NCBI GenBank assembly: GCA_036557665.1 | Contig: DATBHG010000115.1 | Span: 41,563-105,562, forward strand | Source: VAZQ01 sp036557665 | GTDB lineage: Bacteria > Pseudomonadota > Alphaproteobacteria > Rhizobiales > Xanthobacteraceae | DNA: 64,000 nucleotides | Direction of reading: 5' to 3' | Part shown: positions 53,753-63,757 of the stretch, one piece after another | Layout: each line of letters starts with the position of its first letter | How positions within the stretch are numbered: position 1 is the first letter of the stretch | Made by a program: the position numbers and the translations under genes | Notes under the pieces: generated by a model | The model's input: the letters and a program-made list of their open reading frames with translations, nothing else | Told to the model about the DNA's origin: nothing | Databases searched by the model: none

Positions 53753-54003
53753 CTATTCGTCTCGCTCGTCATCGGCAAGCGGAAGGTGCCGTGACAGGTC
53801 CATGCTATCATGCCGGATGCGCGCGATCTCGATCGTCCTTTCCGCGGCAACGCGATACATCAGCAGGTGGCGACCGCGACGACCATGTCGCGCAATATGG
53901 AGCGTGCGCAGCCCCCGCATGGGCTTGCCCCGGGCCGAAGCTCTCAGCGGTCCATAATATTTGCCAAGTCAAGCTCTGCCGCAGCGCCGAGGCGAACGCG
54001 CAT
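53753..54003 (-). pseudogene. ParE-family toxin remnant
   Basis: ParE-like sequence is spread over three frames: MRVRLGAAAELDLANIM from 54003, then TAESFGPGQ in another frame, then LRTLHIARHGRR and HLLMYRVAAERTIEIARI to the stop at 53753. At least two frameshifts and an internal deletion are needed to rebuild it. It follows the ParD remnant by about 20 bases, the normal ParDE order. Not functional. Confidence 0.65.
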
Positions 54004-54024
54004 TCGCGCCTGGCCATAAGATTA

Positions 54025-54312
54025 TTATTTGATTGTTCTGGAAATGACCTTCTCCGTCGGCTCGTTTAGATAGGCTTGCAGGTCCTCGATGTTTTCAAAT
54101 TCTTTGAAGTCGCCGCGATCCAATGCGGCGACGCCGATGCGGGCCGCTTCCCGCAGAGCTTTCAGTTTGCTGGCTTCCTCAGCCTGCCGTTGCTCGATGA
54201 GCCGCAATCCATCGCGCAGCACCTCGCTGGCATTTTGATATCGGCTGGATTCGACGAGGGCTTCGATGAGCTTCTCCTGTCGTTTCGTCAGAACAGCATT
54301 TCAGGTGGCCAT
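54025..54312 (-). pseudogene. ParD-family antitoxin gene with TGA at codon 4
   Basis: Reads MAT, then TGA (54301-54303), then NAVLTKRQEKLIEALVE, YQNASEVLRDGL and RLIEQRQAEEA to the stop at 54025. The usual family start is MATRNVVLTERQ, so an Arg CGA codon appears to have become TGA. A truncated product could start internally at the Met at 54222 but would lack the DNA-binding strand. Confidence 0.65.
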
Positions 54313-54809
54313 CGGCTTCCTTCAACAGTCTTCCGGACCCAAGCAACGAGCATTGGCATATTATGCCATAATAGTTCCCGCAACCGTATGCGTCGTGATC
54401 GGCCGCGATGCCGCGCACTGTCGTTCTGAAAATGGTGCGGTCGAGAGGAAACGCCCATCGCTCACGTATGAGGATGATATCGTTGACAGATTTTTTGGGG
54501 TCAACGGCATTTCTGTAGATTTCTGTAATGGTTTGCCGCCGGTCTTATTTCCCTGCTTCCAGAATGGCAATATTTTTTGAGCAGGTCGTTGGCTAGATCG
54601 GATAGCGGCACCCCCCCTTCTTGGCCGCTAGCGCGGCAAGATAGGCCTGTGACACGCACTGATCGGTGAGCCATTGTGCGAGTCCGGGGAAGGCTTGCGC
54701 CCTTCCGAAATCCAACAATCCCGCTCCCATCTGACGAACGCATTCACTATCGCCCGAATATTCGGCTGGCGTGGGCGAGCATCAGCATCGGCGATTGCGG
54801 CAGCGTGCC
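54313..54809. other. Decayed sequence between toxin-antitoxin remnants
   Basis: The minus strand around 54565-54680 reads QAYLAALAAKKGG, VPLSDLANDLLKK and, after a frame change, IAILEAGK followed by TAA, like the end of a small antitoxin-type protein. A run of seven C (plus strand, 54611-54617) and a missing two bases break it. No intact gene seen. Confidence 0.4.
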
Positions 54810-54845
54810 GCCCACGACAAAGGAACTGCCCACGACAAAGGAACT
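54810..54845. repeat. 18-bp tandem duplication
   Basis: GCCCACGACAAAGGAACT is present twice, back to back and identical. The second copy ends on the first base of the -35 hexamer of the brnT promoter. Confidence 0.9.
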
Positions 54846-54873
54846 TGACGTATATGCATATCGTACATATAAT
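54845..54873 (+). promoter_or_regulatory. Sigma-70 promoter of the brnTA operon with embedded palindrome
   Basis: TTGACG, 17 bases, TATAAT: a near-consensus promoter. The spacer holds the perfect palindrome ATATGCATAT (54852-54861), a likely BrnA operator. The -10 box ends 6 bases before the GTG start of brnT, so the transcript would be leaderless or nearly so. Confidence 0.75.
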
Positions 54874-54879
54874 CGTATT

Positions 54880-55153
54880 GTGTCCATCGAGTTCGACCCG
54901 AAAAAGGATGCGGCAAACCTCAAGAAGCACGGCGTATCCCTGTCCGAGGGCGATGGAGTCCTAAACGATCCGCTTGCCCTGACCATCGAAGACAGGAGCG
55001 CCGAAGGCGAGCAGCGCTTCGTGACCATTGGAACGAACGTTTTCGGCTCGCTCATGGGTCGTTGTTCACACGCCTAGAGGCGAAGGGGTACGAATCATCT
55101 CTGTACGTAGGGCCGACCCGAAAGAGCGAAGGAATTATGAGAAAGGTCTATGA
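54880..55153 (+). pseudogene. brnT: BrnT-family toxin gene, frameshifted
   Basis: From the GTG at 54880: SIEFDPKKDAANLKKHGVS, FVTIGTNVFGSL, then at the GGG of 55056-55058 the frame breaks and a stop follows at 55075. Dropping one G restores VVVHTPRGEGVRIISVRR and PKERRNYEKGL to a stop at 55151-55153, which overlaps the brnA start exactly as in intact BrnTA operons. One inserted base thus inactivates the toxin. A sequencing slip is the alternative. Confidence 0.75.
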
Positions 55154-55388
55154 CTTCTCAAAGGGGAAGCGTGGTGCAGTGCTCCCCGCTGCCGGAAAGA
55201 CGCGCATCACGATCTATCTCGATAATGCGGTTCTCAAGCGGTTCAAGGCGGAGTCCCAGAGCACCGGAAAGGGCTATCAAACTTTGATCAATGAGGTGCT
55301 GAAATCCTACGTCGGGCTCGGCGGAGAACCAATCACCCGGGAACTCGTGCGCAAGATCGTGCGCGAAGAGCTTGCAGCTCATGGTTGA
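55137..55388 (+). CDS. brnA: BrnA family antitoxin
   Basis: 83 residues from the ATG at 55137. VYDFSKGKRGAVLP, KTRITIYLDNAVLKRFKAES and GKGYQTLINEVL match the BrnA ribbon-helix-helix antitoxin, complete and uninterrupted. It overlaps the reconstructed brnT 3' end by 17 bases. With the toxin frame broken, it may survive as an orphan repressor. Confidence 0.88.
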   Translation: MRKVYDFSKGKRGAVLPAAGKTRITIYLDNAVLKRFKAESQSTGKGYQTLINEVLKSYVGLGGEPITRELVRKIVREELAAHG

Positions 55389-55555
55389 CTGCGGCTCTTA
55401 AGACGCGGTCGGAACGAGCAGAATCCTCGACGGCGCGAACAGAAGCGAGTGGGCGCGCGATCCTGTTTCATAGTTGCAGTGTGCATAGGGGGACCCCAAG
55501 CAGGCGGTGGCCTCGACCCAGCCACAGGTACGAGCTGTTGATGGCAGCGTAAGGC

Positions 55556-55640
55556 TGGTGCGGTCGAGAGGACTCGAACCTCCACGGGTCGCCCCGCTAG
55601 CACCTCAAGCTAGTGCGTCTACCAATTCCGCCACGACCGC
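55556..55640 (-). tRNA. tRNA-Leu (GAG)
   Basis: Acceptor stem GCGGTCG/CGACCGC, D arm with GGTAGACGC, anticodon stem CTAGC/GCTAG around loop TTGAGGT (anticodon GAG), a long variable arm typical of tRNA-Leu, and T arm GAGGTTCGAGTCCTC. CCA is encoded. All stems pair. Confidence 0.96.
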
Positions 55641-55890
55641 AGATGGGAGTGAACGCGGGCACTGTGGCCCCGCGTTGTAGCGACGGCGCTCGATGTAACA
55701 AATCACCCCTCGGGGAACAAGGGTCCTTCCCGTCTGCGCCAGCCGGCCCGGCCGTGCGCCTCACGCCCGGACATCCGACACTTATCTATGAGGCCGTAGG
55801 CAACTTCCTTGACTTGCGAGGCCGCGCATCGGCACGTTGGCTGCATCCCGCGTGGGACCGAAGCGGCACTCGCACACCGGATGACTGGGA

Positions 55891-56664
55891 GTGAACAGCG
55901 CACGCGACAAGGTGACGACCAGGCTTGTTCCGCCGCCGGGCTCAGCCGCGGCGGAATGGCGGGTCGGCGACGGCTTGGTGGCGTATGAGGTCGCGCTCGC
56001 GGCCATGGACGCGCGCGCCGCGGCGGTGGCGCAGGGCGCCGCAGCGGAGCTCGTCTGGCTCGTCGAACATCCCCCGCTCTACACGGCCGGGACCAGTGCC
56101 CGGCCCGAAGACCTTATCGCTGCGCGCTTCCCCGTGCACGCCGCCGGCCGCGGCGGCCAGCTCACCTATCATGGCCCCGGACAACGCATCGCCTACCTGA
56201 TGCTCGATCTCAAGCGGCGCGGCGGCGACGTGCGCTGCTTCGTCGCCGCGCTCGAGGAATGGATCATCCGCGCGCTGTCGCGCTTCGGCGTCGCCGGCGA
56301 ACGGCGCGAGGACCGCATCGGCGTATGGGTGCCGCGCCCGGATAAGGCGCCCGGACATGAGGATAAGATCGCGGCGATCGGGGTGCGCATCAAACGCTGG
56401 GTGACGCTGCACGGAATCGCGCTCAACGTCGACTGCGAGCTCTCGCATTACGCCGGCATCGTGCCGTGCGGCGTGCGCGATCCGCGCTACGGCGTGACCA
56501 GCCTCGCCGACCTCGGGTGCACGGTGACGCTCTCCGAGGTCGACGCGACGCTGCGGCGCGAGTTCGAGCCGCTGTTCGGGCCGGCCGTGCCAGCTTCGGA
56601 GGTGGGGCGCGAGCGCGGGCGCGCCGATGTCGCACAGCCGCCTGCGCGCGTCGAAGCCCGCTAG
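55891..56664 (+). CDS. lipB: Lipoyl(octanoyl) transferase LipB
   Basis: 257 residues from a GTG. VEHPPLYTAGTSA, GRGGQLTYHGPGQRIAY and the active-site Lys region KIAAIGVRI are present, with the catalytic Cys in GIVPCGVRDPRYGV. It transfers octanoate from acyl carrier protein to lipoyl domains. Its 3' region is followed by a fragment resembling the palindromic intergenic repeat. Confidence 0.95.
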   Translation: MNSARDKVTTRLVPPPGSAAAEWRVGDGLVAYEVALAAMDARAAAVAQGAAAELVWLVEHPPLYTAGTSARPEDLIAARFPVHAAGRGGQLTYHGPGQRIAYLMLDLKRRGGDVRCFVAALEEWIIRALSRFGVAGERREDRIGVWVPRPDKAPGHEDKIAAIGVRIKRWVTLHGIALNVDCELSHYAGIVPCGVRDPRYGVTSLADLGCTVTLSEVDATLRREFEPLFGPAVPASEVGRERGRADVAQPPARVEAR

Positions 56665-56724
56665 CGCGCGTCCCGCAAAAGTGGCCACCGGTTTTTCGAT
56701 ATGGACATGCGCGAAATCAAAAAT

Positions 56725-57036
56725 CTAAATCGACCGCAGCACCGCGAATTGCTCGCCGCCGCGGAGCGCGAGCTCGTCCGGCGTTGCCGCCCGCTCGTCG
56801 ATACTGTCGACGCGCGCATTGAACGGCCCGCGCCGGCACGCCGCAATCAGATCGGCAACCAGCCCGGACTGCCCCGCCAGCACCGCCTCCACGCTATTGT
56901 CGCGACAGTTCCGCACCCAGCCCGTGAGACCGCGACCGAGTGCTTCGCGCTCGACAAAGGCGCGATAGCCGACGCCTTGCACGCGACCGCGGATGACGAT
57001 GCGGCGGGCGACGTGCGCTTTCGCGCGCTCGCTCAT
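56725..57036 (-). CDS. Acylphosphatase (copy 2)
   Basis: 103 residues from the ATG at 57036. GRVQGVGYRAFV with the active Arg and GWVRNCRDNSVEAVLAG with the Asn match copy 1 at 24100 closely. It overlaps the upstream cyclotransferase-like gene by 4 bases (ATGA), as copy 1 does. Confidence 0.92.
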   Translation of the reverse strand: MSERAKAHVARRIVIRGRVQGVGYRAFVEREALGRGLTGWVRNCRDNSVEAVLAGQSGLVADLIAACRRGPFNARVDSIDERAATPDELALRGGEQFAVLRSI

Positions 57037-57494
57037 GCCAGCTCTCCCGTGTCCGGCGCACGCACGCCGCGCCAAGCTGATGGCGCCCAGCGCATGAGCG
57101 ACTGCACGTAACGCTCAGGCAGATTCCAATCGCGCGAGGCCGACACCACCAGGTCGATATAGCCGGGCCGCGGCCTGCCCTCCCCTTGCCGGCGCGCGAC
57201 ATAGACCAGCGCCGCGGTCTGCCGCTCGCCGCAGCGCACCGGCAGGTGACGGCGCACGTATAAGGCGGAGGCCACGCTTTCGTAGGTGTTGAGGGCGGCG
57301 AGATCGCGTGCGCTGAGCCGCCACAGGACGCCGTGTACGCGTGCGCCCGGCTGCGGCGCGATCGAGCCGAGGCCGTCGGGGTTGATGACGAAACGCCAGC
57401 CCGGCAAGGTCGCGACCCCGACTGGCGCGGCGGCCGGGCAACGCACCCGCATCAGCGCGCGGCTCATGTTCGAGCCATAGGCGAAGTGCAGCAT
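57033..57494 (-). CDS. Gamma-glutamylcyclotransferase-fold protein (copy 2)
   Basis: 153 residues from the ATG at 57494, with GAGG upstream; the frame is open to 57740 without family sequence. FAYGSNMSRALM, VHGVLWRLSARDLAAL and WNLPERYVQSLMRWAP are near-identical in pattern to copy 1 at 23591. Forms with the acylphosphatase a second coupled pair. Confidence 0.88.
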   Translation of the reverse strand: MLHFAYGSNMSRALMRVRCPAAAPVGVATLPGWRFVINPDGLGSIAPQPGARVHGVLWRLSARDLAALNTYESVASALYVRRHLPVRCGERQTAALVYVARRQGEGRPRPGYIDLVVSASRDWNLPERYVQSLMRWAPSAWRGVRAPDTGELA

Positions 57495-57567
57495 CGCGGT
57501 GCCTCGCTTAACAGAACCGCGAGCAAGCGCAATCCCGTGCGCGTCCCGAGCAGGCGCAATCCCGAAC

Positions 57568-58110
57568 CTATCGAGCCGCGCCCCTGAGCGCCGCGGCGGA
57601 GCGGAGCGTCCCGGCCCAGACCGAAAAGCCCACCGCCAGCAGCATGGGCATGATCGCGAGCGCGGCAATGCCGGCGACGACGTAGCCGAACAACCCGAGG
57701 TCGGGACGGCCGATCGCGCCCGCGAGCCGGCGGACTGCAATCAGCATCCCATCCGCCGCGCCCGGCCCGGGGAGGTCGGCAGACGGCAGCATCAAAGCGA
57801 GGATGAGAAGGAGCAGCACGATGGCCAACGCGTAGAGGACGGCGATGGCGACGGCCGCACCTGGGTCGCGGCCGGCGTCGCGCAGCCGCTTGGCGTGCAG
57901 GCAGTACCAGGACCAGATCGCGAACGCCTGCGCGAGCGCGAACGGCACCAATCCGGCCCGCAGCGTCACGGCTGGAGACAGCAGGATTTGTGAAAGCAGC
58001 GCCGTGGCATAGACGACTAAGATGCCGAGCGCGAATGGCCGGCGCCCGACACGGCCAGCGGCCGAAAGCAAGAGTGCGAGCGATCCCATCCCGAGGGCGG
58101 ATGGTGGCAC
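57568..58110 (-). CDS. DUF805 family membrane protein
   Basis: 180 residues with four hydrophobic segments. GRVGRRPFALGILVVY and LHAKRLRDAGRDP are the DUF805 signatures. An inner-membrane protein of unknown function. ATG at 58110, with another Met at 58089. Confidence 0.82.
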   Translation of the reverse strand: MPPSALGMGSLALLLSAAGRVGRRPFALGILVVYATALLSQILLSPAVTLRAGLVPFALAQAFAIWSWYCLHAKRLRDAGRDPGAAVAIAVLYALAIVLLLLILALMLPSADLPGPGAADGMLIAVRRLAGAIGRPDLGLFGYVVAGIAALAIMPMLLAVGFSVWAGTLRSAAALRGAAR

Positions 58111-58416
58111 GCCCCGAAGGCAAATTCACGCTCCTCCCGGCGGGTCGTCCTCAGGCATGATCCGCTGCCGTGTTGCAGCGCGTGCAGGCCCGGGCGTCTC
58201 GCATGCGGTGCAGCACGAGGCCACCAACCTGGCTCAAGCTGATGCAACGACCCCTGACGCTTCTGCCCAGGGACAAGGGTCCGCGGCGCGCCCGGCAGCG
58301 GAAACCGATTTCGCCCAGGCCCCAGGGGGAACTTAATCCCCGCGCCATGGTTGTGAGTTTGTGAAAAAACTGAGGCAAGGGGCGGCTCGCGGTCAGAGTC
58401 CGCGAAGGAGCTTGCT
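58111..58416. other. Divergent intergenic region
   Basis: 306 bases between DUF805 and the next membrane protein. Short frames on both strands look random. AAGGAGC precedes the downstream ATG. No repeat or RNA seen. Confidence 0.5.
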
Positions 58417-59361
58417 ATGACCAATACAACCATTGTCGAACGCGACGTTTATGTTCCCACGCGAGCCGACGGCAGCCGCACGCCATTCTCGTGGAGCGCG
58501 GCTATTGCCGGAGCATTCGCGGCAGTCGCGGTGACCTACATCATCGCGGCGCTGGGCTCCGGGATCGGGCTATCGTTTGCCTCGCCCTACGGCTCCGGCC
58601 CGTCCGCAACCAGCCTTACGGCGGCGGCGGCGGTCTGGCTGGTCATGGCGCAAGCCATGGGCTTTGCCACCGGCGGCTATCTGGCCGGGCGGCTGCGCAG
58701 CCCGGCCTATGACGGAGTTCTCGGCGAAACCACGTTCCGCGACGCGGCGCAGGGTTTTCTCGTGTGGGCGATCGGCGCGGTGGTGATGGCCGCGGCGTTG
58801 GCGCTGTTGGCCTACTTCGCGGCCAGTGCGACCACGCGAGCCGCCGCCGGCGCCGTCACCGCCGCGGCCACGCGCGATCAGGCGGCAGCGACGAGCACGG
58901 CGGCAACCGGCACGGCGACCACGGACTACTTCGTCGACCTGCTGTTCCGTCCCGGCCCGACGCCCGCCACTGCCAACGGAGCGCGGCCAGCCGATACCGT
59001 CGGCGTCGCCCCCGCCGGGGCGCAGCCGGCGCTCAGTCCCGAGACGCGCGCCGAGGCCTCGCGCGTGCTCTTGCGCAGCATCAGCCAAGGCCGGCTCGAT
59101 GACGGCGACCGCACCTACCTCGCGCAGCTCGTCTCCGCCCGCACCGGGCTCCCTCCTGATCAAGCGGAGCGGCGCGTCGCCGACGTCGAAGCCAAGGCGC
59201 GCGCAGCGGTGAAAGAGACCGCTGATAAGGCCGCCAAGGCTGGCGCCTACTTCTCGTTCTGGACCTTCATGTCGCTCTTGTTCGGCGCCGCCGCCGCGAC
59301 GCTGGGCGGCATGCTCGGCGGACAACTGCGCGACGCCGAAGGCCGGCTGGCGCCCGGTTGA
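58417..59361 (+). CDS. Ala-rich multi-span membrane protein
   Basis: 314 residues. Hydrophobic segments near the N-terminus (FSWSAAIAGAFAAVAVTYIIAALGSG, AAAAVWLVMAQAMGFATGGYLAG, FLVWAIGAVVMAAALALLAYFA), a long soluble Ala/Thr-rich middle, and a last helix (FWTFMSLLFGAAAATLGGML). Typical of Rhizobiales membrane proteins of unknown function often found beside DUF1328 genes. The motif GGxLAG(R)LR recalls channel-like small membrane proteins but no function is assigned. Confidence 0.8.
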   Translation: MTNTTIVERDVYVPTRADGSRTPFSWSAAIAGAFAAVAVTYIIAALGSGIGLSFASPYGSGPSATSLTAAAAVWLVMAQAMGFATGGYLAGRLRSPAYDGVLGETTFRDAAQGFLVWAIGAVVMAAALALLAYFAASATTRAAAGAVTAAATRDQAAATSTAATGTATTDYFVDLLFRPGPTPATANGARPADTVGVAPAGAQPALSPETRAEASRVLLRSISQGRLDDGDRTYLAQLVSARTGLPPDQAERRVADVEAKARAAVKETADKAAKAGAYFSFWTFMSLLFGAAAATLGGMLGGQLRDAEGRLAPG

Positions 59362-59402
59362 ACGCAGCCAACGAATGCAACGAATGTTGTGAGAGGTCCG
59401 TC

Positions 59403-59579
59403 ATGCTCAACCTGGTCGTCACGCTTCTGATCATCGCCCTCATCGCCGCCGTGCTCGGCTTCGGCGGCATCGCCGGGGCGGCGGTGGAGATCGCCAAGAT
59501 CGTGTTCTTCGTCGCACTCGTCCTGTTCCTGATCGCCGCGATCTTCGGGGCGATCGGCGGCCGCCGGCCGGTGGCGTAA
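59403..59579 (+). CDS. DUF1328 family small membrane protein
   Basis: 58 residues from the ATG at 59403. LIIALIAAVLGFGGIAGAAVEIAKIVFFVALVLFLIAAIFG is the two-helix DUF1328 core (read in pieces). Often induced by stress in alphaproteobacteria; function unknown. It starts 41 bases after the preceding membrane-protein gene and is probably in the same operon. Confidence 0.9.
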   Translation: MLNLVVTLLIIALIAAVLGFGGIAGAAVEIAKIVFFVALVLFLIAAIFGAIGGRRPVA

Positions 59580-59580
59580 A

Positions 59581-59674
59581 GCATGATCCCGGAAAGTGGG
59601 TACCGGTTTTCGAAAAAGATCATGCTCCAGCAAATAAGCTAAAGCGGGATGGCGATTCGAAAAGTCATCCCGCT
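59581..59674. repeat. Composite palindromic intergenic repeat
   Basis: Two palindromes side by side: GCATGATC...GATCATGC (59581-59625) with inner CCGG..CCGG, and AGCGGGATG...CATCCCGCT (59643-59674). This form is a familiar multi-copy intergenic element in Bradyrhizobium-like genomes. A partial related stretch follows lipB near 56670-56700. Confidence 0.7.
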
Positions 59675-59827
59675 CCGGTAGCCGCAAATCGAGGTGGCGT
59701 TGTGCGCGCCCTGTCCGTGATCGGAGAGGCCGCTCGAAGCGGAGCAGCACACGCAGCTCCCGCAAATGCCCTTGGCGCGATCAGGCCCACCGGGGTTACG
59801 GCTGGTTCATAAAGAATCAGGGGCCAC

Positions 59828-61897
<2,070 letters not shown>

Positions 61898-62101
61898 GCG
61901 GCGATGACATCCCGCGAGCTCGGCCAGTTTCAGCCTTTGCTGCGGGGCAGCACAAAAGTCAACAGCGGCTCATGGCCGCCTTGCTGACCATGCCGGTCGC
62001 GACGGCGGCAAAGATCGCCGCCCCCCGCTTCGACGCGGATCAGCGTGTCGGGTCGCGAACATGCACGAAAGGCTGCGGACGAAGGCGCGATGCGCCAACC
62101 G

Positions 62102-62317
62102 TCACATAAACCAGCGGGGCCTGCGCCGCTCGGGGGGAACGTGGCTGGCGATCCAGGCGAGAACGTAGGCGTCCACCTCGGGCGATTTGCGGATGCGCGC
62201 CCATTCCCGCGCGCGCCACACGCGCTCGCTCAGCCGCACCAGGATGGGCGACCGTTTGATCGCCGCGATCAACGCGGCGAGACCGGTGCCGGCCGATGGC
62301 TCGGAACCAGCGATCAT
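62102..62317 (-). CDS. Small protein of unknown function
   Basis: 71 residues from the ATG at 62317, with AGGAG seven bases upstream. Mostly helical, basic and amphipathic: LAALIAAIKRSPILVRL, WRAREWARIRKSPEV. No family recognised. It lies between the carboxylase and the dioxygenase-like gene. Confidence 0.5.
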   Translation of the reverse strand: MIAGSEPSAGTGLAALIAAIKRSPILVRLSERVWRAREWARIRKSPEVDAYVLAWIASHVPPERRRPRWFM

Positions 62318-62618
62318 TGACGCGCTCCTGTCCCGTCTTGGGACCTTCCGGATCACTCGTTGAGGGAACTGCGACGGCAACGCCGCCGCCCGATCAAGGT
62401 TCCCTCACGGCTTGTGCATTAGTCGTCGACCACGCCGCTTCGGTTCGATCGACTCCAGCCCGCGAGCGCATCACGCTCACGCCACCGATGTGGCGAAGTT
62501 GCGGCAGCAACGGAAAATCCCCCGGACTCACGAAGAATTGCTCCGCATTCAAGCGCATCGCGCGTAGAAACTTACCGACTGCCGAGTGTGTGCGCTGCGG
62601 CAGGATCAGGAATTTGTG
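62318..62618. other. Intergenic region upstream of the dioxygenase-like gene
   Basis: 301 bases. Frames open here are not convincing. AGGATCAGG precedes the ATG at 62619. Nothing else supported. Confidence 0.5.
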
Positions 62619-63539
62619 ATGAGCGCCGGCCTCCATCACGTCACGGCGATTTGTCGCGACGGTAAGCGCAACGTGAGGTTTTACACCGACGCCCTCGGCC
62701 TGCGGCTGATCAAGAAGACCGTCAATTTCGACCGGCCGGACACTTGGCATCTCTACTACGGCGACGAGACTGGCCGACCGGGCTCCGTGCTCACCTTCTT
62801 TGTGTGGGACGAGCTCGCCAGCGGTCGCGAGGGCGCCGGCATGGCGAGCGAAGTCGCGTTCATGATTCCGCGAGTCTCGCTCGGCTACTGGGCACAGCGG
62901 CTGGCGACGCGCGGCATCGCGCACGATCCCGCGCACGAACGTTTCGGCGAGGGCGTGCTTGCGCTGCGCGATCCTGACGGCATGCGGGTTGCGCTCGTCG
63001 GTGTCGACGGCGCCGCCGCGATCGCGGGATGGTCGAGCGGGGATGTGCCGCGAGAGCATGCCGTGCGCGGCTTGCGCGGGATCACGCTCACCCTCGCCGC
63101 CGCCGAACCGACTGCGCAGGTGCTCAGCGCCGCGTTCGGTTTCCAGGCCGATGGACACGACGGCGGCGTCGCGCGCTACCGCGCGCCGGTCGACGAGCTC
63201 GCCACCGTCATCGACGTGCGCACGGTTGCTTCCGCCGGCCATCAGGGAGCTGGCTCCATCCACCATGTGGCTTTTCGGGCCGCGGATGACGGGGCTCAGG
63301 CCAGGGCGGTCCTCGCGGTGAAGGCGTACGGTCTAGCGCCGACCGAGCAGATCGACCGCTGCTATTTCCGCTCCGTCTACTTTCGCGAGCCCGGCGGCGT
63401 GCTGTTCGAGATTGCGACCGACGAACCCGGCTTCACCGTCGATGAGCCGAAAGCGGCCCTGGGCAGCGCGATCAAGCTGCCACCCTGGTACGAGCCCCGG
63501 CGCGCCGAAATCGTCGCCGCGCTGCCGTCGCTCGGTTGA
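62619..63539 (+). CDS. VOC family ring-cleaving dioxygenase-like protein
   Basis: 306 residues from the ATG at 62619. Two glyoxalase-fold repeats: LHHVTAICRDGKRNVRFYTDALGLR and, later, GITLTLAAAEPTAQVL. IHHVAFRAADD gives a metal-binding His, as do LHHV and the Glu near VLFEIATDEPGF. This is the hydroquinone/catechol-type dioxygenase branch (MhqO/LinE-like); the real substrate is unknown. Confidence 0.88.
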   Translation: MSAGLHHVTAICRDGKRNVRFYTDALGLRLIKKTVNFDRPDTWHLYYGDETGRPGSVLTFFVWDELASGREGAGMASEVAFMIPRVSLGYWAQRLATRGIAHDPAHERFGEGVLALRDPDGMRVALVGVDGAAAIAGWSSGDVPREHAVRGLRGITLTLAAAEPTAQVLSAAFGFQADGHDGGVARYRAPVDELATVIDVRTVASAGHQGAGSIHHVAFRAADDGAQARAVLAVKAYGLAPTEQIDRCYFRSVYFREPGGVLFEIATDEPGFTVDEPKAALGSAIKLPPWYEPRRAEIVAALPSLG

Positions 63540-63757
63540 AGCGCATGCGCGCCGCGCGCGGCTTCGATGCGCCCGCGCATGCAACAATCTTCCCCGGCAC
63601 GCCGCGTGCGCGGTGCAATCCTTCCCTCGTTGGCCGACGACGCCGAATTGCGCTTTCATAGCCGCGCGCTATCGGCGCGAGCACTGGCCGCGACCGGGAC
63701 CATTCACTATATTGCCGCCCCCCGCGAGTGAAGGTTTTCAGGCGACGGAGGTGAGTG

